Position numbers and translations under genes: made by a program. Positions 23,918 to 32,051 of a DNA stretch of 35,570 nucleotides are shown in pieces. The number at the start of each line of letters is the position of its first letter. The first letter of the stretch is position 1. The notes beneath the pieces were generated by a model. That model did not search any database. It worked only from the letters and a program-made list of their open reading frames with translations, and had not been told where the DNA came from. Source of the DNA: Myxococcales bacterium (GTDB lineage Bacteria; Myxococcota_A; Bradymonadia; Bradymonadales; Bradymonadaceae). Where the stretch lies: assembly GCA_007119175.1 (NCBI GenBank), contig SKQC01000165.1, positions 1 to 35,570 on the forward strand. Reading direction: 5' to 3'.

Positions 23918-24544
23918 TTATACCACGCAGGTCATCGACAGATAGCGCAGCTCACTGCTATCGGCCTTTCCGCGATAGATGGGTCGAAAGCCGTAAGTCT
24001 CAAATAAAGCGCGGGCCTCCTCGTCCTGCTCGGGCACGTCGACGCGGACGCGGCCAAACCCACCCTGGCGGGCCCGATGGAGGCAGTCGTCCATGAGATG
24101 ATTGCTCAGTCCACGACCCTGCATCCGGGGGAGAATGCCGAATTTGGACAGATAAAAATCGTGCTCCTCCACGGGCGCAAAAAGCCCGCTCAGATCATCC
24201 ATGCGCGCCCGGAGATCGGAGTAGCTATGCTCGCCCATCTCCCGGGCCAGATCGAGGAGATCGGCCTGGCGACAGCCGGCGAGCTCTCCGCCGGCGACGG
24301 CAATATATCCGCCGCCGATGCGGTCGTCGGCGATCAACAGTCGTGAGCGCTGCAGAGCCAGCTCCGAGGAGCGCCTTTTGAGCCAGCGTGTGATGATATG
24401 ATCGGTGTCGATACCTCGCAGAAAGACATCGTAATATGGGCGGCCCGATTCTCGGACCCAGGGAACGATATCGTCTATCTTTTCATCGCCCTGAGGCAAT
24501 TTGTGGCCCCAGACGATCTGAATTTGTTGTGAACGTCGTGTCAT
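23918..24544 (-). CDS. GNAT-family N-acetyltransferase
   Basis: 208 aa from the ATG at 24544, with GGGGGA upstream. The in-frame TTG at 24562 lies upstream of that site and is disfavoured. The acetyl-CoA site is visible as LSKFGILPRMQGRGLSNHLM (motif A, Arg140-x-x-Gly-Arg-Gly, 140-145), followed by the family's DVPEQDEEARALFETYGF segment. The N-terminal half is unlike common GNATs and contains ITRWLKRRSSELALQRSR. The substrate is unknown. It sits 149 bases after the AAC(3)-like gene on the same strand and may be part of that cassette. Its stop codon is seven bases from the MITE-like repeat. Confidence 0.88.
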   Translation of the reverse strand: MTRRSQQIQIVWGHKLPQGDEKIDDIVPWVRESGRPYYDVFLRGIDTDHIITRWLKRRSSELALQRSRLLIADDRIGGGYIAVAGGELAGCRQADLLDLAREMGEHSYSDLRARMDDLSGLFAPVEEHDFYLSKFGILPRMQGRGLSNHLMDDCLHRARQGGFGRVRVDVPEQDEEARALFETYGFRPIYRGKADSSELRYLSMTCVV

Positions 24545-24693
24545 GAATTTTCCCCCAGACAAACCGAATGTATGAAATGAGCGGCGCGATGGCGCCAGCC
24601 CTCACAGATGGTGAACTCAGGCGCGTCAGCGATAGATCGTCGAATGAATTTGGTCGTCGTCAAACGGTGGTGCGCGACAGATGGTCATAATAA

Positions 24694-25494
24694 TTACCTC
24701 GATTGAGATCGGCGCTCACCGCCCGTGGAGCGATGGGCGAGTAGAGCGCCGGGATCACGGCGAAGGATTTCACAGGAGGCGACCGCGAAGTCCCGGGCGC
24801 TGCAGGATTCGACGACGCTGCTTCCCAGCTCGGCGCGGCACAACTGCCTTTCCTGGCGCAGCATCCGGTGGACCGGGGCCAGACATAAATTCGGCTCCCG
24901 GCCCTCGTTTCCGGCATAGGTATGAAAGCTGCGCATCCGCTCCTGGCCCTGATCGACGTAGCGGCCCCGGCAGATCATCCATCGCCGATAGGGCACGCCG
25001 ATGCGCTCTTCGGCCCACCGGATCATACAGGTACTCTCCAGGGTACAGCCAAAGGTCAGAATCCGGGCGTCATAGTCGATCAGAGCGTCAAAAGGGCCTC
25101 CCTTGCCAAAGGCGCTGGGCGTGTCCCGCTCGGTGATCGCCTCCGCAAGCGGCCCCTCGGCACTGACGGAATGAATGGCGTGACAGGAGCGCTGTGAGTC
25201 GGGCAGAAGGCGAAGATATTCGGCAAAGCTGCCCATACCTGTGGCCGGAGTAAATTGCCGATCAAAGGGCTCACCGCGGCGAAATGCCAGATGAAAAGTG
25301 GGGACCACGATCGTGGCCTGCCGACCTACAAGCCTTCGCAAAGTGGAGTAAAACCGCGATGAGATCTCGACCAGTGGCGTATCGATGATGCGGCCCGGCG
25401 CATATAGCGCGGTATGAACCAACACCACCGAGCCCTCGGCAAGACCGACACCTCCCAGAGCACATTGAAGAGCGCGACGAGAATAGCTCTGCAC
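24694..25494 (-). CDS. AAC(3)-fold (Antibiotic_NAT) N-acetyltransferase
   Basis: 266 aa from a GTG at 25494, preceded by GGAGG at seven bases. Upstream residues in the open frame belong to the neighbouring gene. Family features are VLVHTAL (24-30), IVVPTFHLAF (62-71), MGSFAEYLR (87-95), and RSCHAIHSVSAEGP (102-115, His105/His108). Canonical AAC(3) enzymes then have a T-x-x-H-x-x-E motif. Here it reads STCMIRWAEE, with Arg159 in the His place and Glu162 kept. So it probably acetylates an amine using acetyl-CoA, or has shifted chemistry; drug resistance should not be assumed. It begins two bases after the adenylation enzyme stop, so the two are translationally linked. Confidence 0.85.
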   Translation of the reverse strand: MQSYSRRALQCALGGVGLAEGSVVLVHTALYAPGRIIDTPLVEISSRFYSTLRRLVGRQATIVVPTFHLAFRRGEPFDRQFTPATGMGSFAEYLRLLPDSQRSCHAIHSVSAEGPLAEAITERDTPSAFGKGGPFDALIDYDARILTFGCTLESTCMIRWAEERIGVPYRRWMICRGRYVDQGQERMRSFHTYAGNEGREPNLCLAPVHRMLRQERQLCRAELGSSVVESCSARDFAVASCEILRRDPGALLAHRSTGGERRSQSR

Positions 25495-25496
25495 GT

Positions 25497-27083
25497 TTAT
25501 ACCTCCCGGTGTCGAAGCAGTTGTTGCATGGCCCGGCGATCGAGTTTTCCCCGCTCGTTTTGCGGCAGACGGGGCAGGCCGACGATGCGATCGGGGACGC
25601 TGGCCCGCGGTAATTCGCGGCGGCATTGGGCTAAGAGATGGCGATCGTCGATGGCCTCCTCGCTGGCCACCATTCCCACCAGCCCGTACACCCCGGTGGG
25701 ATCGGTGGGCCAGCCGACGGCGGCGGCCATCGAGTGGCCACAGGCCCGGCGAAGTGCCCGGTCAACCTCGCTTAATTCGACGTGGTGGCCCCGCAATTTG
25801 ATCTGATCGTCGAGTCGCCCCAGAAAGTGCAGCAGGCCGGCATCGTCGATCTCCACCAGATCGCCGGTGCGAAACCACAGGCGATCGCCCTGGCCATCGA
25901 TACTTACAAACCGCCGCTGCGTGGCCTCCGGGGCCCGCCAGTAGCCATCGGCGAGCTGGGAGCCGCTGAGCAATAATTCCCCGCGCTCCCCGCGGGCCAC
26001 CGGGCAGTCGTTGTCATCGACGACCAATGCCCGTTGCCCCTCGAACACCTTTCCCAGACTGACCACGCCGCGCCGACCATCGCGCTGTGGCGGCCCGCCA
26101 CCGAAGCGATACGAGGTGACGGCCACCGTCGTCTCCGTGGGGCCATACAGATTAAAAAGCGATGAATTCGGCGCCGCCTTAGCCCAGGCCCGGGCCACCG
26201 ATACCGGCAGCGCCTCCCCGCAAAACAAGCTGTCGCGAAGAGTGGGAAAACGCCCCGGAGAAAGCTCGCCCAGCCGCTGCATGGTCATGGCCACGGTGGG
26301 CACCGAGAACCAGCGCGTCAGCCGATGCTGCTGGATAAAACGGGACGGATCCATGCGCTGCGGAGATGTCCAGGCCACCAGCGAGGCCCCGGCCGACCAG
26401 GTGGCAAAGAGATCGTGGATCGATAGATCGAAGGTCAGCGGAAAGGTATGAGAGCAGCGATCATCGGGCCTTATCGGCGCCCGGCGATCGATGGCCTCCA
26501 GATAGGCCCGGGCATTGTCATGGCTGACAGCCACCGCTCGCGGGGCGGCCGTGCTTCCCGAGGTATATATAAGGTAGGCCGGCGCCGTCGTGCCCGTCGG
26601 GGCCTTGAGCGGCTCATAGACGTCGCGAAGATCGGGCGCCGCGCGGTAGCGATGCCGAGGATGGCGGGCAGCCACCCCGCGAAGCGGACCGGCCTCCGGG
26701 GCCACCACCGCCATCGGCGAGCCCACCTGTTGCAGCAGGGCATCGAGCCGGTCGAGCCCCTCTACTCCCACCACCAGGGTGTCGATGCCGGCGTGGTCGA
26801 CAATCTCATAAATCCTCTGCGGGGGATATCCGGGATCGATGGGCAAAAATCCCCGCCCGGCTCCCAGGACTGCCAGTGTCCCCGCATAAGCAGTGAGACT
26901 TCCAGCGGCCAGCAGTCCCACCACGGGACCGTCGCCGCACTGAGATTCGGCGATGGCGGCCCGAATCTGGGCCGCAAATCCGGACAACTCCCGGTAGGTC
27001 CAGCGCCGGTCGCCCAGATAAAGCGCCACCCGATCGGGATGACACTGCACCGACTCGACAAAGCCCTCCAATAACGATCCCAT
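25497..27083 (-). CDS. Stand-alone amino-acid adenylation enzyme (DltA/NRPS A-domain type)
   Basis: 528 aa, a complete AMP-forming domain without carrier or condensation domains. Core motifs: YTSGSTAAPRA (173-183), FDLSIHDLF with Asp219 (the residue that usually holds the amino group of an amino acid), NLYGPTETT (311-319), FRTGDLVEID (404-412), GRLDDQIKLRGHHVEL (422-437) and NERGKLDR with Lys513. It should activate an amino acid as the aminoacyl-AMP and load it onto a carrier protein, as DltA does. No carrier protein gene is visible in the window. The ATG at 27083 is preceded by a G-run. The stop is two bases from the AAC(3)-like start. Confidence 0.9.
   Translation of the reverse strand: MGSLLEGFVESVQCHPDRVALYLGDRRWTYRELSGFAAQIRAAIAESQCGDGPVVGLLAAGSLTAYAGTLAVLGAGRGFLPIDPGYPPQRIYEIVDHAGIDTLVVGVEGLDRLDALLQQVGSPMAVVAPEAGPLRGVAARHPRHRYRAAPDLRDVYEPLKAPTGTTAPAYLIYTSGSTAAPRAVAVSHDNARAYLEAIDRRAPIRPDDRCSHTFPLTFDLSIHDLFATWSAGASLVAWTSPQRMDPSRFIQQHRLTRWFSVPTVAMTMQRLGELSPGRFPTLRDSLFCGEALPVSVARAWAKAAPNSSLFNLYGPTETTVAVTSYRFGGGPPQRDGRRGVVSLGKVFEGQRALVVDDNDCPVARGERGELLLSGSQLADGYWRAPEATQRRFVSIDGQGDRLWFRTGDLVEIDDAGLLHFLGRLDDQIKLRGHHVELSEVDRALRRACGHSMAAAVGWPTDPTGVYGLVGMVASEEAIDDRHLLAQCRRELPRASVPDRIVGLPRLPQNERGKLDRRAMQQLLRHREV
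25502..25506 (-). promoter_or_regulatory. Ribosome binding site of the AAC(3)-like gene
   Basis: GGAGG lies inside the last codons of the adenylation gene, seven bases before GTG 25494. It fixes the start and indicates coupled translation. Confidence 0.65.
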
Positions 27084-27484
27084 TTAATTCCCCCCCGATA
27101 CCGATTTGTGGTGTGTTCCCAGATAAAGGTGCACACCACGACCGACAGTGTCGAGATGGAATCGCTAATTCCCCGCTTTAATTTTATCTGCTCTCGTCAG
27201 TTCTCGTCCGGAAATTCCCAATTGAAGCAGTGGCGAGATGAAATCGATGAGATGGCTACTTTGCAAAAATGAAGGAATATCAGCAGGTTATCCCAGGGGT
27301 TGAGCGAATGGCCAGATCGCGACTTCAGGCGACACCTGCGACCTTGATGAGGTTTCCGGACGAAAAACAGTTAACCCGCGCTATTCACAAGACGTCGTGA
27401 ATAAATAGAATTCGGCGTCGAAAGCGCAAAATTGAGCCCCGCGACCGGCCTGACCGCCTCTCGCGCTGCAAGCCCGAACCTCAC
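27084..27484. other. Intergenic region, no gene seen
   Basis: 400 bases, lower in G+C than its surroundings, without a plausible coding frame. It contains a perfect 8-base inverted repeat GTGGTGTG/CACACCAC (27108-27115 and 27132-27139), 25-56 bases before the adenylation gene start, and a second one ATTCAC/GTGAAT (27383-27388 and 27397-27402). The first may be an operator or leader hairpin and the second may lie in the 3' region of the vWA gene. No clear terminator T-run follows either. Confidence 0.6.
27108..27139. repeat. Inverted repeat upstream of the adenylation gene
   Basis: Perfect arms GTGGTGTG and CACACCAC separated by 16 bases, close to the start of the minus-strand cassette. Candidate operator or 5'-leader hairpin. 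Confidence 0.4.
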
Positions 27485-30400
27485 TTATTGAGCTGTGCAA
27501 TAACAACCCTCCTCGGGAGTCCAGGATTGGAGATAGTCCTGAAACTCATCGAAATACGTCGCCCCATCTCCCTGATGGATATGTGAGCCCTGCGGGCAGC
27601 TACACTGAAAATCCTGCTCGTAGCACGCCGCCCCCTCCCAGGCGCCGGAGACATCCTCAATCTCCCAGGGATATCCCGGTTCACCACAGGGATTGGGTCC
27701 CCAGGCGTCCTCGTCCCAGCCCTGATTGGGGCTGGAATGATCTTCCCAGACACCTTCACATTCTCGGAAGTCCTCCCAGCTCTGGGCGATATTATCGACC
27801 TCGCCATCACAACTATTATCGAGCCCGTCGCATACTTCGGGCATCGGTCGGCGGGCCGAGCTCGTCGGCTCCTCGCAGACCGGTGGGGACGTGCCTTCGC
27901 ATAATATCTCGTCATTGCCGGGCTCACAGCGGTTGACGCCGGCGGCGATCAGATCGTCGGGATCGACGAGCTCTCCGTCGCAGATGATGGTGATCTCCTG
28001 GATGATCCAATCCCAGATGACCTCACAGTCGGCATCACAGGGCATGCCGTGGATATCGTCGTGCTCCTCGCAGAAGAAGGGGCAGGGATCGATGGGCGGC
28101 CCGGTGCCACAATCATCGCAGGCCGGATCGTTGTCCATCTGATTGGCGCATTCGTATTCCCCGGAGGGACATGCCTGTCCGGGATTTGTCCAGGGCGGCT
28201 GGGTGATATCGCCCTCGCCGGCGCAGGGGCAGGGGGCGCCCTCGTACATGCTATAGCAATTACAGGCCAACTGCGTCTGCACCCCCGTATAGTGGCCATC
28301 ACCACCGCCGGAGCCCAGCTCCTCGCAATACTCGCCGGTCAGGGTGACTTGATTTCGCTCGGTATTGGCGAAATGCCAGCCACCGGTCGGCGCGTCGCAA
28401 TAATCGCTGTTATTGGCGCACTTACCCAGCCAGCAATACTCACCGCCACCACAATCGCTATCGCTCTCACAATAATATTCATCGAACCCCACACACCCCG
28501 AAATCGGATGGCAATAATCGCCGCCGGAGCTGTAGTCCGTCTGGTCTGGACAGTCCCAGTCGCCGGCCAAATATTCATCGTAGGGACACCAGCCCTCAAG
28601 CCCGGAGAAGCGGCAATAGCCGTCGTGACAGACGTAGTCGTCGCCCTCCCATTCATGGCAATCGCTGTCGTCCTGACATAGCTCATCTTCGGCACCATCC
28701 TCCGCGTTTTCAACACAGATATTGTGCCAGCAAAAGCCGTCGTCACAGGGATTGGCGTCGTCGCACCAATCGCCGACGCGCTGGCATCCCAGAAATTCGT
28801 GGCAAAAATCATCGGTATCGTCGCAATCGCTGTCCTGCGAACAGGCGAAATACTCGTCGGTGTTGCGGCAGCGACCGCCGGGCAGGCAATATTCGTCGGT
28901 GTCCGGGCAGGCTTCGTAATCGCCGAGTCCTCCGATCTCGCTGACGTGCGGCACTTCATCCCAGGTCCCGGTATCTTCGCTGAAGATCTGGATCCGCGCC
29001 ACCCCCGGATCGTCGGGCACGCCGTCCCACCACCACTGATCATCGACGTCAAAGGTGCAGGCGATATCCTCACCGATGGCGGTGAGGATTTCTCGAAATT
29101 GATCTTCACTCGTCGCCAGGGCGCTTCCCGCGCAGACCGTGTCATCCAGAGACTCCCAGTCACCGAGGTGGTCACAGGGGTCGAAGTCGATCCCGCCGGG
29201 GCACCCGTTCTCGGCGTTATACCCGCAACAGCCAGTCCCGGCGGCGGCGGCGAGCAAATTATTATAGTCGGTATCCGTGGCGTAGCCGAGCCCCACCACA
29301 TGGTTGAGATGCCCGTCGTCGAAACGGGAGTCGCATGCCTCCTGAAGAGCGTCGCCTGGATCTAGTGGGTACCCGTCGGTGATCATCACCCCCGCCGCCG
29401 ACAGATCGGATGAATTCATGGTATCGCTTTCACGCATCTCCTCGAATGCCTCTGCAGTCGGTGTGCCATCATAGGGAGAATAGGCGTTTAAGATGTCTTC
29501 GATCTCCGTCCAGCTATCCTCTGATGCCTCCACGTGAATATCGACCTCAACCGACTGATAGGCTCCCCCGGCGAAGGTGCCGAGACCAAAGAAGAGGTCC
29601 TCATGGAGCGCATTCACGGTCTGGTCAATGGCACCTTTAGCGATGTCCCACAGCGGTGTGCCGTCGCAATAGCCGCAATAATCGCCGTCGGAATTCTGCT
29701 CCGCCCCCGGTGCCCAGTCGGGACAAGAGCAATCCCAGCTCGTTCCCAATGCCTGCATCGACAGCGAGCGGTCGAGCATCAACAGGGCCGCCGGATCTCT
29801 ACCCTCTTCGGGCGTATGCTCCATGGTCGGGGCGCAATGAGGCCCGAAATAATATTCCCCGGCGATACTGTCGGAAAATACGGCGATCATCCCGAAGGCA
29901 CCGCCGGCATCGCCTCCCCACTCCGCTCGCCCCTCCCAGGAATTTTGTTCGTCCGCAAATCGTCGCGCCGTCTGCAGTGTAAAGGGAAGTGGCGCCCCAC
30001 TGCCGAGCTCCATGACCTGATAGCGCGACGGGGCGAAGAGTTCATGGGTGCCCCCTGACCAGTCGGCTTGATCGGCGTTCTCACGGCTCAGCACGGCACC
30101 GACGATGACCTTCTCTGAGCCCTGAGAAACCGGCGTGGTCCCCGTGCTAACTTCATTGACATCGTCGTCGAAGCTCGACGCCGTATTGGTGACATCCAAG
30201 ATCGGAAAATTGCCGTGTATCTCCTGAATGACCGTCATGCTGTGGCGCGGTCCACTGACCCAGGGGTCGTCGTAATGGTCGCGATCATCGGCACTATTTC
30301 CCCATTGGGTGACCACGCTCTGCGCTTCGTTGGGACCGGCGATCTTATACCACATCGTCAATCCCCGGCGGGATTCGGTGTCGAATTCCTCGTCGTTTCG

Positions 30401-30700
30401 CTGCACCGCCACCGACCAACCATCACTCAACATCTCCGCATCCAGCCAGTCAATGCGGTGACCGGACATGGCAATCAACAGATTTCCCTCTGTCGGTGGA
30501 TCGGGAAATTCCACCTCGACGACGCTCACCCCGTGGGGTTCATCGATAGGCGCCGAGGCCACATTTTCCTGGATCACGTCGCCCGGATCCTGCGCGCTTG
30601 CCTCGTCTATGGGCAACCAACATAGAGCCAAAACGGCGACCGCGACGCCCAGGTGCAATATCTGACGGCGTGAATTCAAATCCATTTGCAATGCTCTCAT
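27485..30700 (-). CDS. Large secreted vWA-domain, Cys-rich protein with a MopE-type metal-binding motif
   Basis: 1071 aa from the ATG at 30700, with GGGAG upstream. The signal peptide ends EASA|Q (residue 36) and has SRRQIL (10-15), resembling a twin-arginine signal. The N-terminal part (about 40-290) looks beta-rich and unassigned. A vWA domain follows with a full MIDAS: DRSLS (Asp310, Ser312, Ser314), Thr413 in GTPT and Asp442 in MITDGYP. It is interrupted by a Cys-rich insert (SCPDWAPG...CGYCDG). From about 590 to 870 come many DSDC/FCH/GxC modules, probably disulfide-bonded. CDGLDNSCDGEVDN (957-970) matches the MopE/putative metal-binding motif. It is likely secreted or on the cell surface and adhesive or ligand-binding. 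It is third in a group with two lipoproteins, 63 bases after the previous one. Confidence 0.88.
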   Translation of the reverse strand: MRALQMDLNSRRQILHLGVAVAVLALCWLPIDEASAQDPGDVIQENVASAPIDEPHGVSVVEVEFPDPPTEGNLLIAMSGHRIDWLDAEMLSDGWSVAVQRNDEEFDTESRRGLTMWYKIAGPNEAQSVVTQWGNSADDRDHYDDPWVSGPRHSMTVIQEIHGNFPILDVTNTASSFDDDVNEVSTGTTPVSQGSEKVIVGAVLSRENADQADWSGGTHELFAPSRYQVMELGSGAPLPFTLQTARRFADEQNSWEGRAEWGGDAGGAFGMIAVFSDSIAGEYYFGPHCAPTMEHTPEEGRDPAALLMLDRSLSMQALGTSWDCSCPDWAPGAEQNSDGDYCGYCDGTPLWDIAKGAIDQTVNALHEDLFFGLGTFAGGAYQSVEVDIHVEASEDSWTEIEDILNAYSPYDGTPTAEAFEEMRESDTMNSSDLSAAGVMITDGYPLDPGDALQEACDSRFDDGHLNHVVGLGYATDTDYNNLLAAAAGTGCCGYNAENGCPGGIDFDPCDHLGDWESLDDTVCAGSALATSEDQFREILTAIGEDIACTFDVDDQWWWDGVPDDPGVARIQIFSEDTGTWDEVPHVSEIGGLGDYEACPDTDEYCLPGGRCRNTDEYFACSQDSDCDDTDDFCHEFLGCQRVGDWCDDANPCDDGFCWHNICVENAEDGAEDELCQDDSDCHEWEGDDYVCHDGYCRFSGLEGWCPYDEYLAGDWDCPDQTDYSSGGDYCHPISGCVGFDEYYCESDSDCGGGEYCWLGKCANNSDYCDAPTGGWHFANTERNQVTLTGEYCEELGSGGGDGHYTGVQTQLACNCYSMYEGAPCPCAGEGDITQPPWTNPGQACPSGEYECANQMDNDPACDDCGTGPPIDPCPFFCEEHDDIHGMPCDADCEVIWDWIIQEITIICDGELVDPDDLIAAGVNRCEPGNDEILCEGTSPPVCEEPTSSARRPMPEVCDGLDNSCDGEVDNIAQSWEDFRECEGVWEDHSSPNQGWDEDAWGPNPCGEPGYPWEIEDVSGAWEGAACYEQDFQCSCPQGSHIHQGDGATYFDEFQDYLQSWTPEEGCYCTAQ

Positions 30701-30763
30701 CGCTGGTCTCCCGAATCTTCGAAGCTCATATGCTCCGAGTGATCATCTTCGTCGCAGGCAAGC

Positions 30764-31996
30764 TCACAACTCTTCGATGTCGATCGCGACATCGAATGAG
30801 GCTTCCATCTGCTGCGAGGAGTCAAAAATCAGAAAATAATTCCCGTCTTCCGGCGGATAAAATGTCGTTACGTCCTCGTCGAGGGCGCTCATCAGACAAC
30901 TGGCGCCCACATCACACTCCTCTTTGATCTGAAGGACTGCGAAGTGATTGTGGCTGTGGCTCCACTCAATGGTGACCTCCTGATCGGCGGTCAAATCCGC
31001 CAGCTCCACGACGAATTCTCTTCCCCCCATCTGCAACTCTTCGGCTTCCGGGTGCTCGCAACCGGTAGGCTCGTAGCTATTCATCTCATTATAATATCCC
31101 AGCGTTCCTCCCTGGAGGGTCATCGACGCATCGACCGCGATCGGAGCGTCACAGGTATCGCCCACGCAACGATCATTGTAACAACCCATGGGGCAAACGG
31201 CGTGATAAATCCTTTCGATATCCGGCGAGTTAAAGGTGGTCTGGCAGGTCTCGACAGCTTCGTCGTCGACGCAACTGGGCTCATGCTCAGATGCGTCGCA
31301 GGGTGGATAATCGCGATAGAAAATCTCGAGCTCAATCTCGCCTTCCCCGGTAGCGGGCAACTTCTCAATGACCACGAAGAAATAGAGATTGGCCTGCAGA
31401 CTGACATTGATGCCCTCTTCGCGGCAGAGGCCATCACCGCTGGCATAGCAATCGTCGACGCGCAGCCCCATCGCCAGGGGTTGCTCGGAGTCGATGGTGA
31501 CCACCCCGTCGTCGGGTAGGCGAAAGGCGAGGACTGCCTCGTTGCTGTCTTCGACGGCATTGTCGCAACTGACCGAGGTCTGGTTGCCCCACTCGTCGAA
31601 GTCGATGGTCACCGTCTGTTCTTCGAAGGGCTCCAGCTCGCCGAGGTTGATCGCCTCGGCGCAGCCGTCGACCGGCGGGAGTTCTTCGTCATCGACGTCG
31701 GGCTCGGCGTCTGCTCCCGTGTCGATCTCCACCTCTTCTGGTGCTGCGACATCGGCGTCTGGCGTGACGTCTTCCACGCCAATATCGGCGTCTGGCGTGA
31801 CGTCTTCCACGCCAATATCGGCGCCGGCGTCTACGGACACGTCGTCATCGTCGCCATTGCCGGTATGAAAGTTACCCGTCGGTTCGGGATCGTCAGAGCA
31901 GGCGGTCAGAGCCGAAAGGAGCGGGATCAGCAACAGGAGCGCCATCGTCGCCATTGCTCCCCACCATCGTCGTTGGTTGCGCTGTCGTTTAGTCAT
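30764..31996 (-). CDS. Acidic lipoprotein, two-module, related to the next gene upstream
   Basis: About 410 aa from the ATG at 31996. A GTG at 32014 in frame has GAGG three bases upstream and is a possible alternative. The signal ends ALTAC (lipobox, Cys33 counted from 31996). A very acidic linker contains ADIGVEDVTPD twice in a row, encoded by an exact 33-base tandem repeat. Two beta-rich modules resembling pre-peptidase (PPC)-type domains follow, around a Cys-rich middle (PPCDASEHEPSCVDDE, CPMGCYNDRCVGDTCD). Each ends like PEDGNYFLIFD. The order and spacing are the same as in the upstream lipoprotein, so the two are paralogs. Function unknown; probably an outer-membrane surface protein cotranscribed with the vWA protein. 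Confidence 0.8.
   Translation of the reverse strand: MTKRQRNQRRWWGAMATMALLLLIPLLSALTACSDDPEPTGNFHTGNGDDDDVSVDAGADIGVEDVTPDADIGVEDVTPDADVAAPEEVEIDTGADAEPDVDDEELPPVDGCAEAINLGELEPFEEQTVTIDFDEWGNQTSVSCDNAVEDSNEAVLAFRLPDDGVVTIDSEQPLAMGLRVDDCYASGDGLCREEGINVSLQANLYFFVVIEKLPATGEGEIELEIFYRDYPPCDASEHEPSCVDDEAVETCQTTFNSPDIERIYHAVCPMGCYNDRCVGDTCDAPIAVDASMTLQGGTLGYYNEMNSYEPTGCEHPEAEELQMGGREFVVELADLTADQEVTIEWSHSHNHFAVLQIKEECDVGASCLMSALDEDVTTFYPPEDGNYFLIFDSSQQMEASFDVAIDIEEL
31751..31816 (-). repeat. Exact 33-base tandem repeat inside a lipoprotein gene
   Basis: Two identical units (31751-31783, 31784-31816) encode ADIGVEDVTPD twice. Copy number may vary between strains. Confidence 0.9.
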
Positions 31997-32051
31997 CACT
32001 GGCCCAAATTGCACTGCCCTCGATCTGCATCACACCTCACAGAACGTTATC

